Shown one piece after another: positions 10,991 to 22,799 of a stretch of DNA of 64,000 nt. The stretch is taken from assembly GCA_036426205.1 (NCBI GenBank), contig CM071570.1:73873763-73937762 (forward strand), written 5' to 3'. The notes under the pieces were generated by a model. It saw only the letters and a program-made list of their open reading frames with translations, was not told where the DNA came from and searched no databases. Both the position numbers and the translations under genes were made by a program. The DNA is from Ascaphus truei (taxonomy: Eukaryota > Chordata > Amphibia > Anura > Ascaphidae). The first letter of the stretch is position 1; each line of letters begins with the position of its first letter.

Positions 10991-12155
10991 GCCAGCTTGT
11001 TTCAGAGTTTTGAGTCTGCAGTTCTTTTTAATCATTAAAGTACTTAGGAGCTTATTCAATAAATCCCCGAAGTCAATTGCAATGTTGTTCAATTTAGAAA
11101 TCAGCAGCTCCCACCAAATAGAATCTGGTATGGTCAGTAATGACAAGAAAAAGCAGAAATACAGCATTTGTATTTGCATACCAATAATGCATCATTTTTA
11201 TATAATAATAATATATAGAACTTTTCCATACAGACAATGTGTTTGAGGTACAGTAGAGCCATAAAAAATAAAAAAAAATAAAGGTCCGAGCTTGCCACTG
11301 GAACATATCCTTGACTTTGGAAATGCAAGACTGTTATCACTTAGGATTTTCAATTGTATCCGAAAAATAGTATTCAATTGAACTGTAATTTTGTATACAT
11401 CTCTGGGAAATATTCATAGCCATTTATTATATTTACTAAAACTTACAGGGGAAAAAAATAAAGTGTTACCTTGCAAGTTCAATTATTTGTCTTTATATAA
11501 ACTAGTTTCCTAACATTACAATACATCAGCAAAGCCACTGTTCGGTTTTGTATAGTATGCCGAGCTATGTATTTATTTGTAATGTTAATGCATTATGGTT
11601 GTCAAGTGGTTTTCTTCCGTATCAGAAAATACTCTACAGAAACCACATTAGTCATTAGGCTAACCATTAAATACAAATGCATGTAGTGCTATCCAAAAAA
11701 ATAAACGTTCCAAGGCAAAATACCGAAAACTGTTCAGCAAGTAAATAATGGAATTCAAAGTGTACAAACTTCACAATAAATAACCACAAACCAAAATCAT
11801 TCTCCATAAAATGAATTCATGGAATATAATTCTTTAAGACTTTTATTATCCACTACAACACATTACAGTGTAATCCTCGCTGTTCTATTTGTAACCAAAT
11901 AACCTTAAAAACTATTTCACAAGCCGGACATTTTGGGGGAAATCTATTAAAGTATAAGTAGTCACACAAACACTAAAATGATTAACATGTTTGTCTCATA
12001 TCTTTGTGATTTCTGTAAGTATTATTTTATTGACAGGAATCCAATAAAGTTGCTGTAAATGTGTTTGGTGAACACACAATGTCAATTAAGATTTCATGGG
12101 ATATCGTGTACATTAGTGTAATCCTCTCTGCCTGGCTCCTAGGGAGTTTACATAA
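10991..12155. other. Non-coding, nothing recognised
   Basis: This AT-rich stretch has many stops in all frames. Short overlapping frames on both strands at 11010-11340 do not resemble known proteins. Only a fragment reading GAGCTTATTCAATAAA near 11049 looks like the end of a small MITE. Confidence 0.4.
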
Positions 12156-12169
12156 GTGTCTCTTATAGT

Positions 12170-12465
12170 GGCTACTCAGGATGCTGTACCTTACTCAGGG
12201 TGCAGTAGAGTACCTTACTCAGTGTGCAGTACAGTACCTTACTCAGTGTGCAGTACAGTACCTTACTCAGTGTGCAGTACCTTACCTTACTCAGTGTGCA
12301 GTGGCTTACTTAGGATGCAGTACCTTACTCAGGGTGCAGTGGCTTACTTAGGATGCATTACCTTACTCAGGGTGCAGTGGCTTACTTAGGATGCAGTACC
12401 TTACTCAGGGTGCAGTGGCTTACTTAGGATGCAGTACCTTACTCCGGGGGCATTGCCTTACTCAT
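12170..12465. repeat. Minisatellite with 19- and 24-bp units
   Basis: The array is built from TACCTTACTCAGGGTGCAG (19 bp) alternating with its relative TGGCTTACTTAGGATGCAG. In the first part there is a 24-bp form in which TACAG is added to the 19-bp unit. About 14 units are present with few substitutions. The open frames over it (12156-12389 and 12391-12654) arise from the repeat, because two of the three frames happen to lack stops. Confidence 0.9.
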
Positions 12466-12607
12466 GATTGTTATAAATGTCATTTGAATATGGCATCAAA
12501 CACAAACTATATTAAAGGAGCAGATGCCCTACAAAAAAGTAAATGTCCCAAGGTGGAAAGGGTCTCCAGAGCTGAAGCACATGGGGACTGCCTGCTTCCT
12601 GAGATCC

Positions 12608-12765
12608 TTACCTCCGGTAGCAGCTCTGCATGTTTAAATGTCCTGGTCACGTGAGCCAATAGGAAGCCACAAGGGATGACGTCACGGCTTCCTATTGGCC
12701 CACGTGACGCGAGAGCTTAAAATCTACTATTCCGGAGATTTTACCGGCACCCCGTATGGAGGTAA
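12608..12765. promoter_or_regulatory. Palindromic E-box/CCAAT/CRE cassette
   Basis: GTCACGTG (12646-12653) with CCAAT (12656-12660) is mirrored by ATTGG (12694-12698) and CACGTGAC (12701-12708), and a perfect CRE-type TGACGTCA lies at 12677-12684. The outer parts CTTACCTCCG and GGAGGTAAG also pair. These are known binding words for bHLH-ZIP, NF-Y and CREB/ATF factors. Whether it drives transcription is inference. The hairpin probably belongs to a repetitive element ending near the A-run at 12841-12857. Confidence 0.5.
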
Positions 12766-12949
12766 GTATCTAGGGAAACAGAGTGTCACGGAGCTGAAAT
12801 TAACACAGTTCAGTTCCAGAGACCTCCTGCTTCAATCCTGCAAAAAAAAAAAAAAAAGGGAAAGCTGTGTAGCCATGTGTTAAAAATGGTATACAGTTCT
12901 CTCTCATGCTGGCAGTAAGCCTGGTAAGTATACAGGGTTGCCAGCATAA

Positions 12950-13681
12950 ATCATGGAGGTTTGCCCTCACACCCTGGTGAGGTGTCATATGTACATGAGG
13001 GGAGTGGTAACAGACCTTGTGTCCATTGTTAGTGACACAGGAGGTGGAGCTATTCCCTTGGTATATAAGGCACAGCACTGCCCAAACGTTAGTGTGTGCA
13101 AGTCTATGTTCAAGGTCAAGTGTGATAATCTAAAGGGATTCTGCAGCAAATAGTTTGACCTGCAGCAGTAAGGCTGGCAGGGCCTACACTGTGTCCAGGG
13201 ACCTGGCACAGGTGTGATCTCCCTGAGGGGAGAGGTGATCCAACTCCATTGGGAGGGCAGATAGATCTTCTGAAAGGAGAGCACAGAAGATGAGCGGCCG
13301 AGCTGTTGCTGCGAGGGGCAGTCCGCCTATACCATCAATCAATAAAGATGCCCTTGTTCACAAGAACCCCAATATGTGAGTGTGAAGTTACTCCACAGCG
13401 GAAGGCACCACCAAGAAGGAGTTCCTCATCAGAACCATCTCCTTGCGGACGCAGAGATCCTGATGAGGTGGAGGAGCTGCACTGTATGTAGGTAGGACTC
13501 TAGCACACTACCTCAGCTGCCTCTCTGGGTTGATATTCCCCACACAACATCATGCGGGAGACTCTGGAGTCCTGTTGCCAACAGGTGCACCACCAGACAC
13601 GACCATGTAATGGGGACCGGTTAGACAACAGGGGCCAATGTGAGATTGGGTGGGTCAGGAAGGTCCAGAAAATCCGTTACA
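12950..13681 (+). mobile_element. Solo-LTR-like segment
   Basis: A TATA box (GGTATATAAGGC, about 13058-13069) is followed 280 bp later by a polyadenylation signal (AATAAAG, 13341-13347). The segment ends in CCGTTACA at 13681, so its layout is that of a retrotransposon LTR on the plus strand. No gag or pol adjoins it. The left boundary is not certain. Short frames at 12953-13153 and 13306-13491 are not convincing genes. Confidence 0.45.
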
Positions 13682-13689
13682 GCAGGATT

Positions 13690-14445
13690 GCTGCTTTAAA
13701 CATTTTAGGAAGTGCACTTTAAAGGGTGAATAAAAGCTAAAGAAAGCACTCCAAATTGTTTGAGGTGACTTGCTTAGTGTTCTTCAAAAAATGCATCTTA
13801 AATATATCTTTTTACTGTGCCAATAATCATATAAGATTCAACCGTGTACTTGGCATACCCCAGACGCATCTCACTTATCTACAATTTAGTCATTTTGGGC
13901 CAAAATGTGTGCACTTGTTAAAGACGTGGGTGGAATAACTTTATTTCAGTAAAGTAATGTGCAACAGGGATTTTTAGGAGGACTGAAATACATTTAGGAA
14001 ACAGTATTGCTGTAATTCATATTTAAATGAATCATATTTATATAACAAAATAACCACGGCTAGGTACAATTTAGCAATACAGTAGCTAAAGGGCACTATA
14101 TGTATAATATAAGTAATTTTTAGCATGCGTTTGTAAGAGTGAATACACGGTTTAGCAAGTGTATGTGTAAAGAAATAAAAAATAGTACGCATTGCTAATT
14201 TATATTTCTGTTGATTACAATATAGCACCTTAAACGTAAATACAAAAATTACTGTGAAATGTGGAAGTGCTCATTTTTAATGTGCGAAAATAATCTCTGA
14301 ATTTTATAAACATAAAAGCCTTCCACGTTAGTCGCCATTTTAACCAATTAGCATGAGCACACATGAAAATGCATTATGAACATACTCGTGATGCACATTG
14401 CTCCTTTAAGGTTTTAGTTCCACTAATATTATATCAGAGTAGGGA
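13690..14445. other. Non-coding, nothing recognised
   Basis: This is AT-rich sequence with only short, unremarkable open frames on both strands. I see no repeat boundary in it. Confidence 0.4.
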
Positions 14446-14830
14446 TGAATAATGGATTGCACTGCCAGGGAAATCCAACTCCAAATGGAACCGGAAACAT
14501 GAAACGAAAGCGCACACTCCAGTATAAAAAATGGTCTGGTTTATTGCAGGTGGGTTATAACATCAGGACAACACGAACGCACCTACGCGTTTCGTGCACA
14601 GAGCACTTTATCAATGCCATATGTATACCTGTGCTTCTTCATTCCCAGATTTGCTTATTTGGTCGGGTGTTCATGGTGTTTAATCTGTGGTGGTCAAGTG
14701 GACTCCACTAGACACTTATCCCCTCCTATAATATATGCATTTATTATCTCAGGACTTTCCATTGTCATCTTGAACATTTATATACGTTATGGATAAGGAA
14801 TTCTTTCTAATTATTGATGCATCACATTTT
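14446..14830 (-). mobile_element. Non-autonomous element with hammerhead-like motif
   Basis: A block with sharp internal order: a leader-like part (14446-14580), then the hammerhead-like motif on the minus strand (14584-14616). It has no coding capacity beyond chance frames. It is best read as a fragment of a Penelope-type or other ribozyme-bearing retroelement; its boundaries are uncertain. Confidence 0.35.
14584..14616 (-). ncRNA. Degenerate hammerhead-like motif
   Basis: On the minus strand the order is TTGATAA, GTGC with a short loop and GCAC forming stem II, then GAAACGCGTAGG. Two of the core bases of CUGAUGA are changed (first C to T and G to A). These are essential in known hammerheads, so this copy is presumably inactive. 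Stem II and the GAAAC part are preserved. Confidence 0.5.
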
Positions 14831-15639
14831 TCTCTACTCTGCACTAATATTATATGACTTGGTATTAATCACTACATGCTTCCATGGAAGTCGCCTATAC
14901 CCCTCCGTGGGTGAAGAGGCAGAAAGTAAGTAAGTAATCACTACATAAGGATTTATAACTGGAACTTTAAAAATAGTACTAAAAAATTCTACCAATGGGA
15001 AATCAGAATGTAGGACTTCATCTCCGATTCTGGAAACATTCATATTATTTGAAAACAGAGTTTGTTTAACAATCTGGTTTCTATTAATATCTTTTTCCGC
15101 AACTAAGTAAATGTATGGCTCTTTCTACTATTAAACAGAGCACTGCACCATTCTACTGTCTCTATTGGTCTTTGATAACTTTTTTTTAATCAACATGAAA
15201 TATATCCATAGATGTCCACATTATTAGAAGAACCTTACTTTTACTAATTTTGCAGATTTAAAAAAAAAGAAAAGAAGTTGTTAGTTCAGTGAAATAAACC
15301 AAAGCTTTATATAAGATAGAAATATGGTTACACATCCCAATTATCTGCATACATTCAAAGTATTTGTCATAGCTCAAGTAGGATTGTTTTCTAGTCTCAA
15401 TAGACAAAGATGAACAGAAAAGTGCAACCGGGCAGGAGCTCTGGGTGAAACAATTAAAGTTAAATCAAGCAAGAAAATTACCCATTCCCAAGAGAACTAC
15501 ACAATATAATGAAATATATTAACACTTCATAAGGGAGTTAAAGTGCAACACCTCACAACAACATCTGTATTTCAAATATATAGATTCAGAAACATATTTG
15601 CAATGCTTATTTATTTTAATTTAATTATAATTAATTCAT

Positions 15640-15661
15640 TACACACACACACACACACGCA
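15640..15661. repeat. CA microsatellite at the left end of a Tc1 element
   Basis: A run of about ten CA units abuts the left terminal repeat of the Tc1 copy and has replaced its expected outer bases and TA duplication. Confidence 0.85.
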
Positions 15662-16065
15662 CGTTTGCAGAAGTATTCACCCTGAAAATTTGTCACATTT
15701 TGTTGGCACCTGAGCGTACTCCACAGCACTTTCATATTAGACTTTACATGTAGAATCTACAAAAACTGCCCCAAAGGGATAAAGTTTGAAAATGTACATA
15801 GAATATAATAAAGTAAGATTTACAGAAAAAAAGCAGATTAATCTCATTTGCATAAGTATTCAACCCCTTTGTGATTGCAGCCCGAAATCAGCTCAGGTGC
15901 AAATTAATTATTTGAAAGGTCACAACATTAGTGAAATGGTTTCGGCCTGTGTGTAATCAAAGCGATTTAACTTGTAGATCATTTCTCTCAGATACTTTCA
16001 AACTGCAACTCAGATACTGTAGTGATCCAACAAAGCAACCATTTGGAACATTCGAAAAATAAGTA

Positions 16066-16396
16066 CAGGCATACCCCGCATTAACGTACACAATGGGACC
16101 GGAGCATGTATGTAAATCGAAAATGTACTTAAAGTGAAGCACTACCTTTTCCCACTTATTGATGCATGTACTGTACTGCAATCGTTATATACGTGAATAA
16201 CTGATGTAAATAACACATTTGTAACATGTTCTATAGTCTCCCCGCTTGCGCACAGCTTCGGTGCAGGTAGGGAGCCGGTATTGCTGTTCAGGACGTGATG
16301 ACAGGCGCATGCGCGAGCTGCCGTTTGCCTATTGGGCGATATGTACTTACTCGCGAGTGTACTTAAAGTGAGTGTACTTAAACCGGGGTATGCCTG
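16066..16396. mobile_element. Pogo/Tigger-like MITE in TA
   Basis: The 331-bp element begins CAGGCATACCCCG and ends with the inverted CGGGGTATGCCTG. TA flanks it on both sides (16064-16065 and 16397-16398). CAGGNATACC-type ends with a TA duplication are the hallmark of pogo/Tigger elements. The interior contains ACTTAAAGTGA words and a CpG-rich part near 16300 and no transposase. Confidence 0.85.
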
Positions 16397-16398
16397 TA

Positions 16399-17390
16399 CA
16401 GGATAAAGTGGTAGATAGGCACAAAGTAGGAGAAGGGAAGGCTACAAGAAAATTTCAAAGGTGCTGATTATCCCTCTCAGCACAGTGAATTCCATCATTA
16501 AGATGCAGAAAATGCATCATACCACTCAGACACTAACCAGATCGAGTCTCCGTCCCAAGCAGAGCAGCCACCAATGACTTCGAGAGATATGCAAAGTTCT
16601 ATGTCTGAGATGGGAGTCAGTGTTCACACATCAACAATAAGCTGGGCTGTATGGACGGGTGGCAAGAAAGAAGCCATTACTCAAAAAGACTAATCTTAAA
16701 TCAAGTATGGAGTTAGCAACAACAAAAAAGCAAATAGATGATACTGCCGATATGTGGAAAAAGTTTTTGTGGTCAGACGAGCCCACCACTGCACATAACC
16801 CAGTACCCACCACCCCACCTCATGCATAGTGGTGGAAGCATCATGCTATTGTGATGCTTCTCTTCAATAGGGAATGTAAAGCTTGTCAGGATAGAAGGGA
16901 GAATGGATGGTGCAAAACTAGGGTTGCCAGGTGGCTTCTCCAAAAATACTGGACTCATTGGTGAAAGGTGCGTCAGGTCACTATGTCCAGGGAGGAAAAT
17001 ACCGGACACATACATGTCCAGTGTTACAGAACGTCTCATTTTTTACTGGACAGAGTATCCAAATTCAGGACAGTCCAGTTCAATACCGGACACCTGGCAA
17101 CCCTATGCAGAACACAGTCGAATCCTTGAGGAAAATCTGTTTGAATTAGCCCAGACTGGGGAGGAAATTCACATTTCAGCAGGACAATGACCCGAAGCAC
17201 AAAGTCAAAGCCACACTGGGGTGGTTGAACAAGAAGAGAATTAATGTTCTTGAGTGGCCCTGTCAAAGTCCTGACTTGAATCCAATCAAACGTTTATGGC
17301 GAGACTTGAAGACTGCAGGCCATCAACGATACCCAACAAACTAATCAGAACTGGATCAATTTTCCATGAAGAATAGGCAACCATCTCACT
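16399..17390 (+). pseudogene. Tc1 transposase pseudogene
   Basis: Reading around breaks, the plus strand gives pieces of a Tc1 transposase. Near 17180-17340 lie [17 protein letters not shown] and then [16 protein letters not shown], the second half of the DDE catalytic domain. At the place of the third acidic residue the reading is K (PIKRLW instead of PIE.LW), so even the catalytic triad is lost. An upstream part with the helix-turn-helix region is only recognisable in fragments at 15890-16700. It cannot make an active protein. Confidence 0.75.
16921..17103. mobile_element. TA-flanked MITE with GGGTTGCCAGGTG ends
   Basis: The left end GGGTTGCCAGGTG and the right end CACCTGGCAACCC are perfect inverted repeats of 13 bp. 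TA is duplicated on both sides (16919-16920 and 17104-17105). At 183 bp it is a MITE of the Tc1/mariner type. It interrupts the transposase pseudogene of the older Tc1 element. Confidence 0.85.
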
Positions 17391-17675
17391 TTCCTACTGT
17401 GCAAAGCTAGAACAGACCTATTCAAAAAGACTCTCCCCAGTAGTTGCTGCACGGTGCTTCTGCAACCAGTAAATTTCCTTTTGTACATTTCCTTTGCCGA
17501 CATTTAACTTCCTCCTCAATTAACAGTGGTCAGTTTAACCACTACAGCATTGTACTGTATCTCAGAATAAAAAAAAGGTTGTTTAATAAACTGTACATAT
17601 GCACATACATTATTTGTAGTTCAACAAAATGTGACATTATTGGTAGGACGTGAATACTTCTGCAAACCCCTGTTA

Positions 17676-18330
17676 TATTATATATTTACATATTACATGT
17701 TTGAGGTGTCTAACAGCTTTGTATACATACTGTAGAAATTGTTGGGCAGTGTGCCTCAAAACTAATTAACATGTCAGCCTTCTATGGTTTTTATTCTCAA
17801 CCTTTCCACTTGACAATATATTTTCTTTGCATTCCTGGAAAAAAAATCATGTGCACAAGAATTGGATGCTGTTCTTTTTTTGGCTATTAGACTTAATGGC
17901 CTGGGATCATGTTCAACTCTTCCACACTGGTGAAACTAAATGCAGCAATGTAGTGGCTACTTGTTGTAGCCACCAACACTGAGTTAGTGAAGTACACCCT
18001 GACTCAACAGCGGTAACTCAAACTATTGCACAATTTACAGACGTTTACCCTCTTACAGAACAATATAGGTCTCTAATGTTTCAGCAAAACAACTTTTACA
18101 GGACCTTTGTTAAAGTAAAAATGTATAGAATATGTATTATAACTTTAGATCATTGGCCAAATACAACTTTTCTATTGAAAATGTTTGTCATATGTCAGAC
18201 ATAGATATACAGATTGCAAATATATGTACAAATCAGATACTGTAATGTTTAAATGTTCAGAATAAGGTAGTTGGAAGAGTCACAATCTTATTTACAATGG
18301 GAATGATGCAGCCAAAATCACACTTATTTG
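17676..18330. other. Non-coding, nothing recognised
   Basis: This is AT-rich sequence with no open frame above chance and no repeat ends that I could pair. Confidence 0.4.
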
Positions 18331-18340
18331 CCGTCTCCTG

Positions 18341-18788
18341 GTCCGGGCCGGCCTTACCACTTGTGGAGCCCAAGGCGGCATGCTGGCAGCCGAGCCCCTC
18401 CTCCAGCCAACGTTGCCCCTCCGGCAGTGTCGTGACATCATTATGTCACAGCGGTATGTGATGTTGGGTTGCCATGATAACGCGACGCTGCAGGGAGGAG
18501 GGGTGACAATCCCTCTCCAGAGAAGGTAAGACCCCCCCCCCACCCTAGACTCCACCCTACAAACACATAAAACACGCAACGCACACACCTACCTTGGGGG
18601 GAGCATCGGTCCTGCACCGGCCTGGGGACTCACCAGCTCCCTCCTCCAGCTCTCCTCTCTCCTGTCGGGCAGAAGTGGGATCCCAGCACCAACAGGAGGA
18701 GGGAGGAGAGGGAGCGCAGAACTCCCCCTCCCCCCCGAAGGTGTGGGGCCAAAGGGAACCATCTTGCGCTATGGCCAGCCCTATATCT
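18341..18788. mobile_element. GC-rich MITE-like block
   Basis: A sudden GC-rich block lies within AT-rich DNA. It starts GGGCCGGCCTTACC and ends GGCCAGCCC, which are short inverted ends, and contains GTTGCCATGATAAC as do other hAT-like MITEs here. Target duplications are not clear. Overlapping frames on both strands are Pro/Ser/Arg-rich and are not gene-like. Confidence 0.4.
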
Positions 18789-21700
18789 TAAGCTATAATA
18801 ATATAATTTCTTTATGGTATGTGATTTATCAAATATCAGCTCAACGGCTTGAAAAGAAATGCACAAAATAATACTAAATGAGTAAGCATGTGAGATTTAA
18901 TTAAGTAAAGGTAACTAATCATTTTTTCTAATATCTTTTCCAGTATTTGTCTTTCTGTAAATACGGACATTCTAAATACTATTGCAGACAAAATGCTAAT
19001 TCTTTTAGTTATATTGCCAAACAGAGTCCTTAATGAATAGTGTGTGTCTGTTGAAACCCATTAGTGTGATGGCTTAATGGCCTCCAGATGTAAAATACTA
19101 TCCGCATGTTTAGATACAAATCCAACGACGAGCTGCTACAGTATCTTACATTATTATTACAACATACTGCTGTAAATTTTCTTAATTAAAGTCATTACTT
19201 TTCTTTCAATTAGCTTGCACTGTAGTCCTACTTTTACATACAGTACTGCAATCTACTGTGGATGAAGAAAGCTCATGATCTTTCAATGTTAAAAGCAATG
19301 GGAGTATGTCCATTTAAATTTATTTTTTTAATGTGCTTTATTTCCCCAGAGGTTTTGCTCCAGTTTTGCTCTTAAGAAACCCCAATACATGCATGAATGC
19401 AAACTAAACTGCATTGTTAGTATCCTTACTGCATTACCTAACTTCCAGTTGGCTAAAGCATGTCAATGTTGAGTGATTTAGCCAGTGACACAAATAATAG
19501 GCCTGTGGTAAAAGCAGCGCAGGAACACACAATCTTATAATGGCCACATTAGCTCTACAACTACGATCCTCTGCAAACAGAACCGATTTCTGATGAACAA
19601 AGTGAATACTCCATGTTCTGAATTCTGGTAAAGGGAATATTATTTAAACAAAAGAAAACGGTTAGTAGTATTTACTAAGGAATCTGCTCAGGTAGAACAA
19701 TACAATGAATAATCCAGGATACCATTTTGTATCTGTCGTTCAGGCAATTTCCCTCAATATGGGCATATATTTTTTTTCAGATGAAATGTCATTTGTTGTC
19801 GAGGAGATTTAAATGTGAACCTGTTATCCATTAAATCTAATGTATTTGCTTTAAGCTTTCATAATGCTGAATTTCATATTGTTCAACATAAAATACTATA
19901 ATAAGCAGAAAAATGAACATATTAAAACACAAAGAAAGCGTTTGCAATTTCATGATTGGAATTCTGAATTTATGTCTGTGTGGGTGGAAGAGATTTTTCA
20001 TGAGGTTTCTATTCTCTCAGGTGTCTACTTCCAGAGCATTATTTAATGAGAAGGGAATTGATTTTATTGCAAGATGATAAAACAGCATGTATTCAACGCC
20101 GTAAAAAAACACTAAAGCTACAACTACAGTGATGCCAGATTTTTATTTTACAAGTTCCGGCATACCACAACATTACATAATTGCTTGGTAACTGTGGGAT
20201 GCAGTAGGTTTGTTTAACTTGGATTGGAGTATTTCATGTTATTTTCTTCATGTGTCCCATATCTGTGCTATGTGCTTCAGAACTTTTAAAGATATGCTAT
20301 TTATAAAATGTTTGCAGCCAAGCTAGATTTACCAGTTTATATCAGGCCTTTAAAGATTTGCACAAGGTCCACTTTCTAAGTTGCATAAACCCTATATATG
20401 ATCAACAGGAAATGTTATAACAGTTTAATTTTATATAGTGTTGTCACGAGTGGCACACCTGTTAACCCTTGTCACTTATACAAGTCACGTGCTAACACAC
20501 ACAGCTAGTTAGCTGACCCATGTTTCACCACCGCAGAGTCCTTCAAATGAGTAATATCTCACATCAATGTGTCATAATATATATGAAATCGCTTCCACCA
20601 CCAAAAATTTATGTAAAGTTGTGGTGCAGGGTTTTTGGTCCCCGTTTACCAAGAAAAATATGTACTTTACACACAGAAATGTATTGTAACAAATTGTGCC
20701 AGAAAATGTAATCAAAGCGTGCAAAGTTCAATTAAAGCACGAAGACAAAACGTATTACATGTTAGATTTAATATATAAAAGTAGTACAGTTCTTAAGTTA
20801 CAGAAGAAAGTTTAGTACAAAAACATACAGTACAATATATGCAGACAGTTCCATTAAATAAAAAAGGGGGAAAGCAGGGTTACTATACGTTACCACATAA
20901 CAATATCTGATTCCTTCCAAAGCGGTAGTTATAGCATGAAAGATGAGCATTCACGTCTAATTCGCATCAGGACACACCTCTTGTTAAATTCTAATTTCAT
21001 ATCCCAATTGCATGGTTTTTATCCTAAAAACCTTCTAAATTGAGCACAGCATAAGCCCACCTTCTGGGCATGTCCTTAACCCTCTACCCCCTCCTTACTC
21101 TCTAATGACATTTAAGGCTTGGGGAGAGAAAGAATTTACCTTTGAATTAAAACATATCTTTGTATCAAAATATGCTCATACTGTAACTTTATTTCTACAC
21201 TTCTAAGAAAGCAATCTTCATTGTTGTGTTTGTATAATTAAAAATACACTTGTGGGCACCACTTTTTCCAGCACACTACCGTACTACGTTTGCATGAGAA
21301 AACAGATAACAGAGATATAACATAGACAAGTCTGTCATTTTTGGTCTTCACAAACAGTGGAACCAACCAGTTAAAAGTATATACTTCACCTTCTTGTGAA
21401 CCATATTGTATGCCACATATCTCATATTTAGTAAATGTCTAAGGAAACGCAAGGTGAACTTCCTGTCACCTTTCTATGTTACTCAAATGGGATATTTCAA
21501 GAATGTGAGGTCCATATGAGGCTGATACGCAGGGCGTCTGGTAGGTATGGATACAGTCACCAGACTTCCATAATATACACATACCAATGTAGTCGGCATC
21601 ACTGATGACCACAGGTTAAGCTGGTACTCTGGATACTTTCACCTGTGGCCCTTATCTACACATCTGCTTGTTTTATGGGTAAATAAATTCCTTACATTTA

Positions 21701-22105
21701 TTTTATATATAAGAAAAATAGGTCTTTTAAAAATGTCCATTAGCCGTTGATGTCCTAGATTATTAAAACACTGAATATTTTCATGGCCTTATCATGACAA
21801 GTGTATATATGATTTCATATGATTTATACAGCATTACAAATGCTACAAAATAACATTATATTGGGTACATGTCTTGGTTGTTTCAGAAGGATAAGCGGTC
21901 TAACAGTTGAATGATCTGATAATGATTCTGCAGCAGAATTTTTGAAAGTGATAACCATCTTAGGCTGGAAGTCAGAAAACATTTTTTTCTTAAATCTTTG
22001 ATTTATTAAAATGTCATGGACCCAATGGACAAGCTATTCACGTTATCATGGAAAAGCCTTATTATCCTTCTACAAAAAAAGGTTTAATGTAATATAATAA
22101 TAATT
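18789..22105. other. Long AT-rich non-coding stretch
   Basis: About 3.3 kb shows no recognisable gene, no paired repeat ends and no microsatellite. Open frames (19864-20046, 20520-20711) are short and unlike known proteins. It is the largest part of the window that could be single-copy host DNA. Confidence 0.4.
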
Positions 22106-22109
22106 GATC

Positions 22110-22350
22110 AAGCAATGGGGCGCGGGGGTTACAGAAGCGTCTCGTGCTTCCCGAAGGCATTTAAATTAAATGCCGGGAAAGCGGTGGAGGCCTTTGTAAC
22201 TCTCTCTTACCTTGGTTCAGACATCTTCTGGTGACGCATCACATGGCAACTTGACGTCATGATGCCAGAGCCACGGTAAGGGGTGGGGGGTGCAAGGAGA
22301 GGGGGGCAGCCAGTAGGGGGCGCAGGGGAAAAAGATTGCGCTCCGCTGGC
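22110..22350 (-). mobile_element. hAT MITE related to the copy at 49.8 kb
   Basis: Read on the minus strand, the end CAGCGGAGCGCAATC followed by TTTTTCCCCTGCGCCCCC corresponds to the CAGGGGTGTGCAAAG end at 49756. The interior word GGCATTTAAATTAAATGCC corresponds to GGCATTTAATTAAAGTGCC of that copy. This copy is more diverged and its target duplication is not visible. Confidence 0.55.
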
Positions 22351-22351
22351 C

Positions 22352-22478
22352 TAAGGCACAAAGAGATCATTTCCCCAAGGTCACAAGGAAATTACACTGG
22401 GATTTGAACCAGGCTCCCCTGATTCAAACTCTGTTACATTGTTTACTGAGTCAGTGTCTTTACTCACGCACTCCCCTC
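22352..22478 (+). mobile_element. MIR-like (tRNA-derived) SINE fragment
   Basis: The segment reads AAGGCACAAAGAGATCATTT, then CCCAAGGTCACAAGGAAATT, then GGGATTTGAACCAGGCTCCC, in the same order as in the MIR family of SINEs, where GCCCAAGGTCACACAGC precedes GGGATTCGAACCCAGG. MIR-type SINEs share the L2 3' end for mobilisation. It is diverged and shortened. Confidence 0.6.
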
Positions 22479-22797
22479 TCCTACCACAATGTCAGCTGGC
22501 ATATCCAGCACAGCTTTAAATCACCAGAGATAATATTTTAGGCAACCAGGCACCCAGTATTTTTCCATGCGTGGAATAAGCTTTACGTTAACTTTTTCAA
22601 AACCTAAATGTGCCCAGAAAGCTTTTTCTTGGAAAATTTAGAACATTGATTTAATGCCAATATCAAATTAAATAAACCAATAACAAAACAACTATTCTGA
22701 GTGGATCACCACTTCAAGGAGTAAATGAAATCAAATAAAAAATAAATATTAAAACCAAGAAACTCAAAATTTAACAATTAAAGACACAAGGTCCTAA
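22479..22797. other. Non-coding, nothing recognised
   Basis: A short AT-rich stretch lies between the SINE fragment and the palindromic element. No feature is seen. Confidence 0.4.
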
Positions 22798-22799
22798 TA

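Larger units (their letters stand above)
15662..17673 (+). mobile_element. Dead Tc1/mariner element with nested MITEs
   Basis: The ends are inverted: GTTTGCAGAAGTATTCACC at the left (about 15663-15681) and GAATACTTCTGCAAACCCC at the right, followed by TGT and TA (17674-17675). The interior matches a Tc1-type transposase gene on the plus strand but with many stops and frameshifts. Two MITEs, each in a duplicated TA, interrupt it at 16066-16396 and 16921-17103. The Tc1 copy is therefore older than both. Confidence 0.85.
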
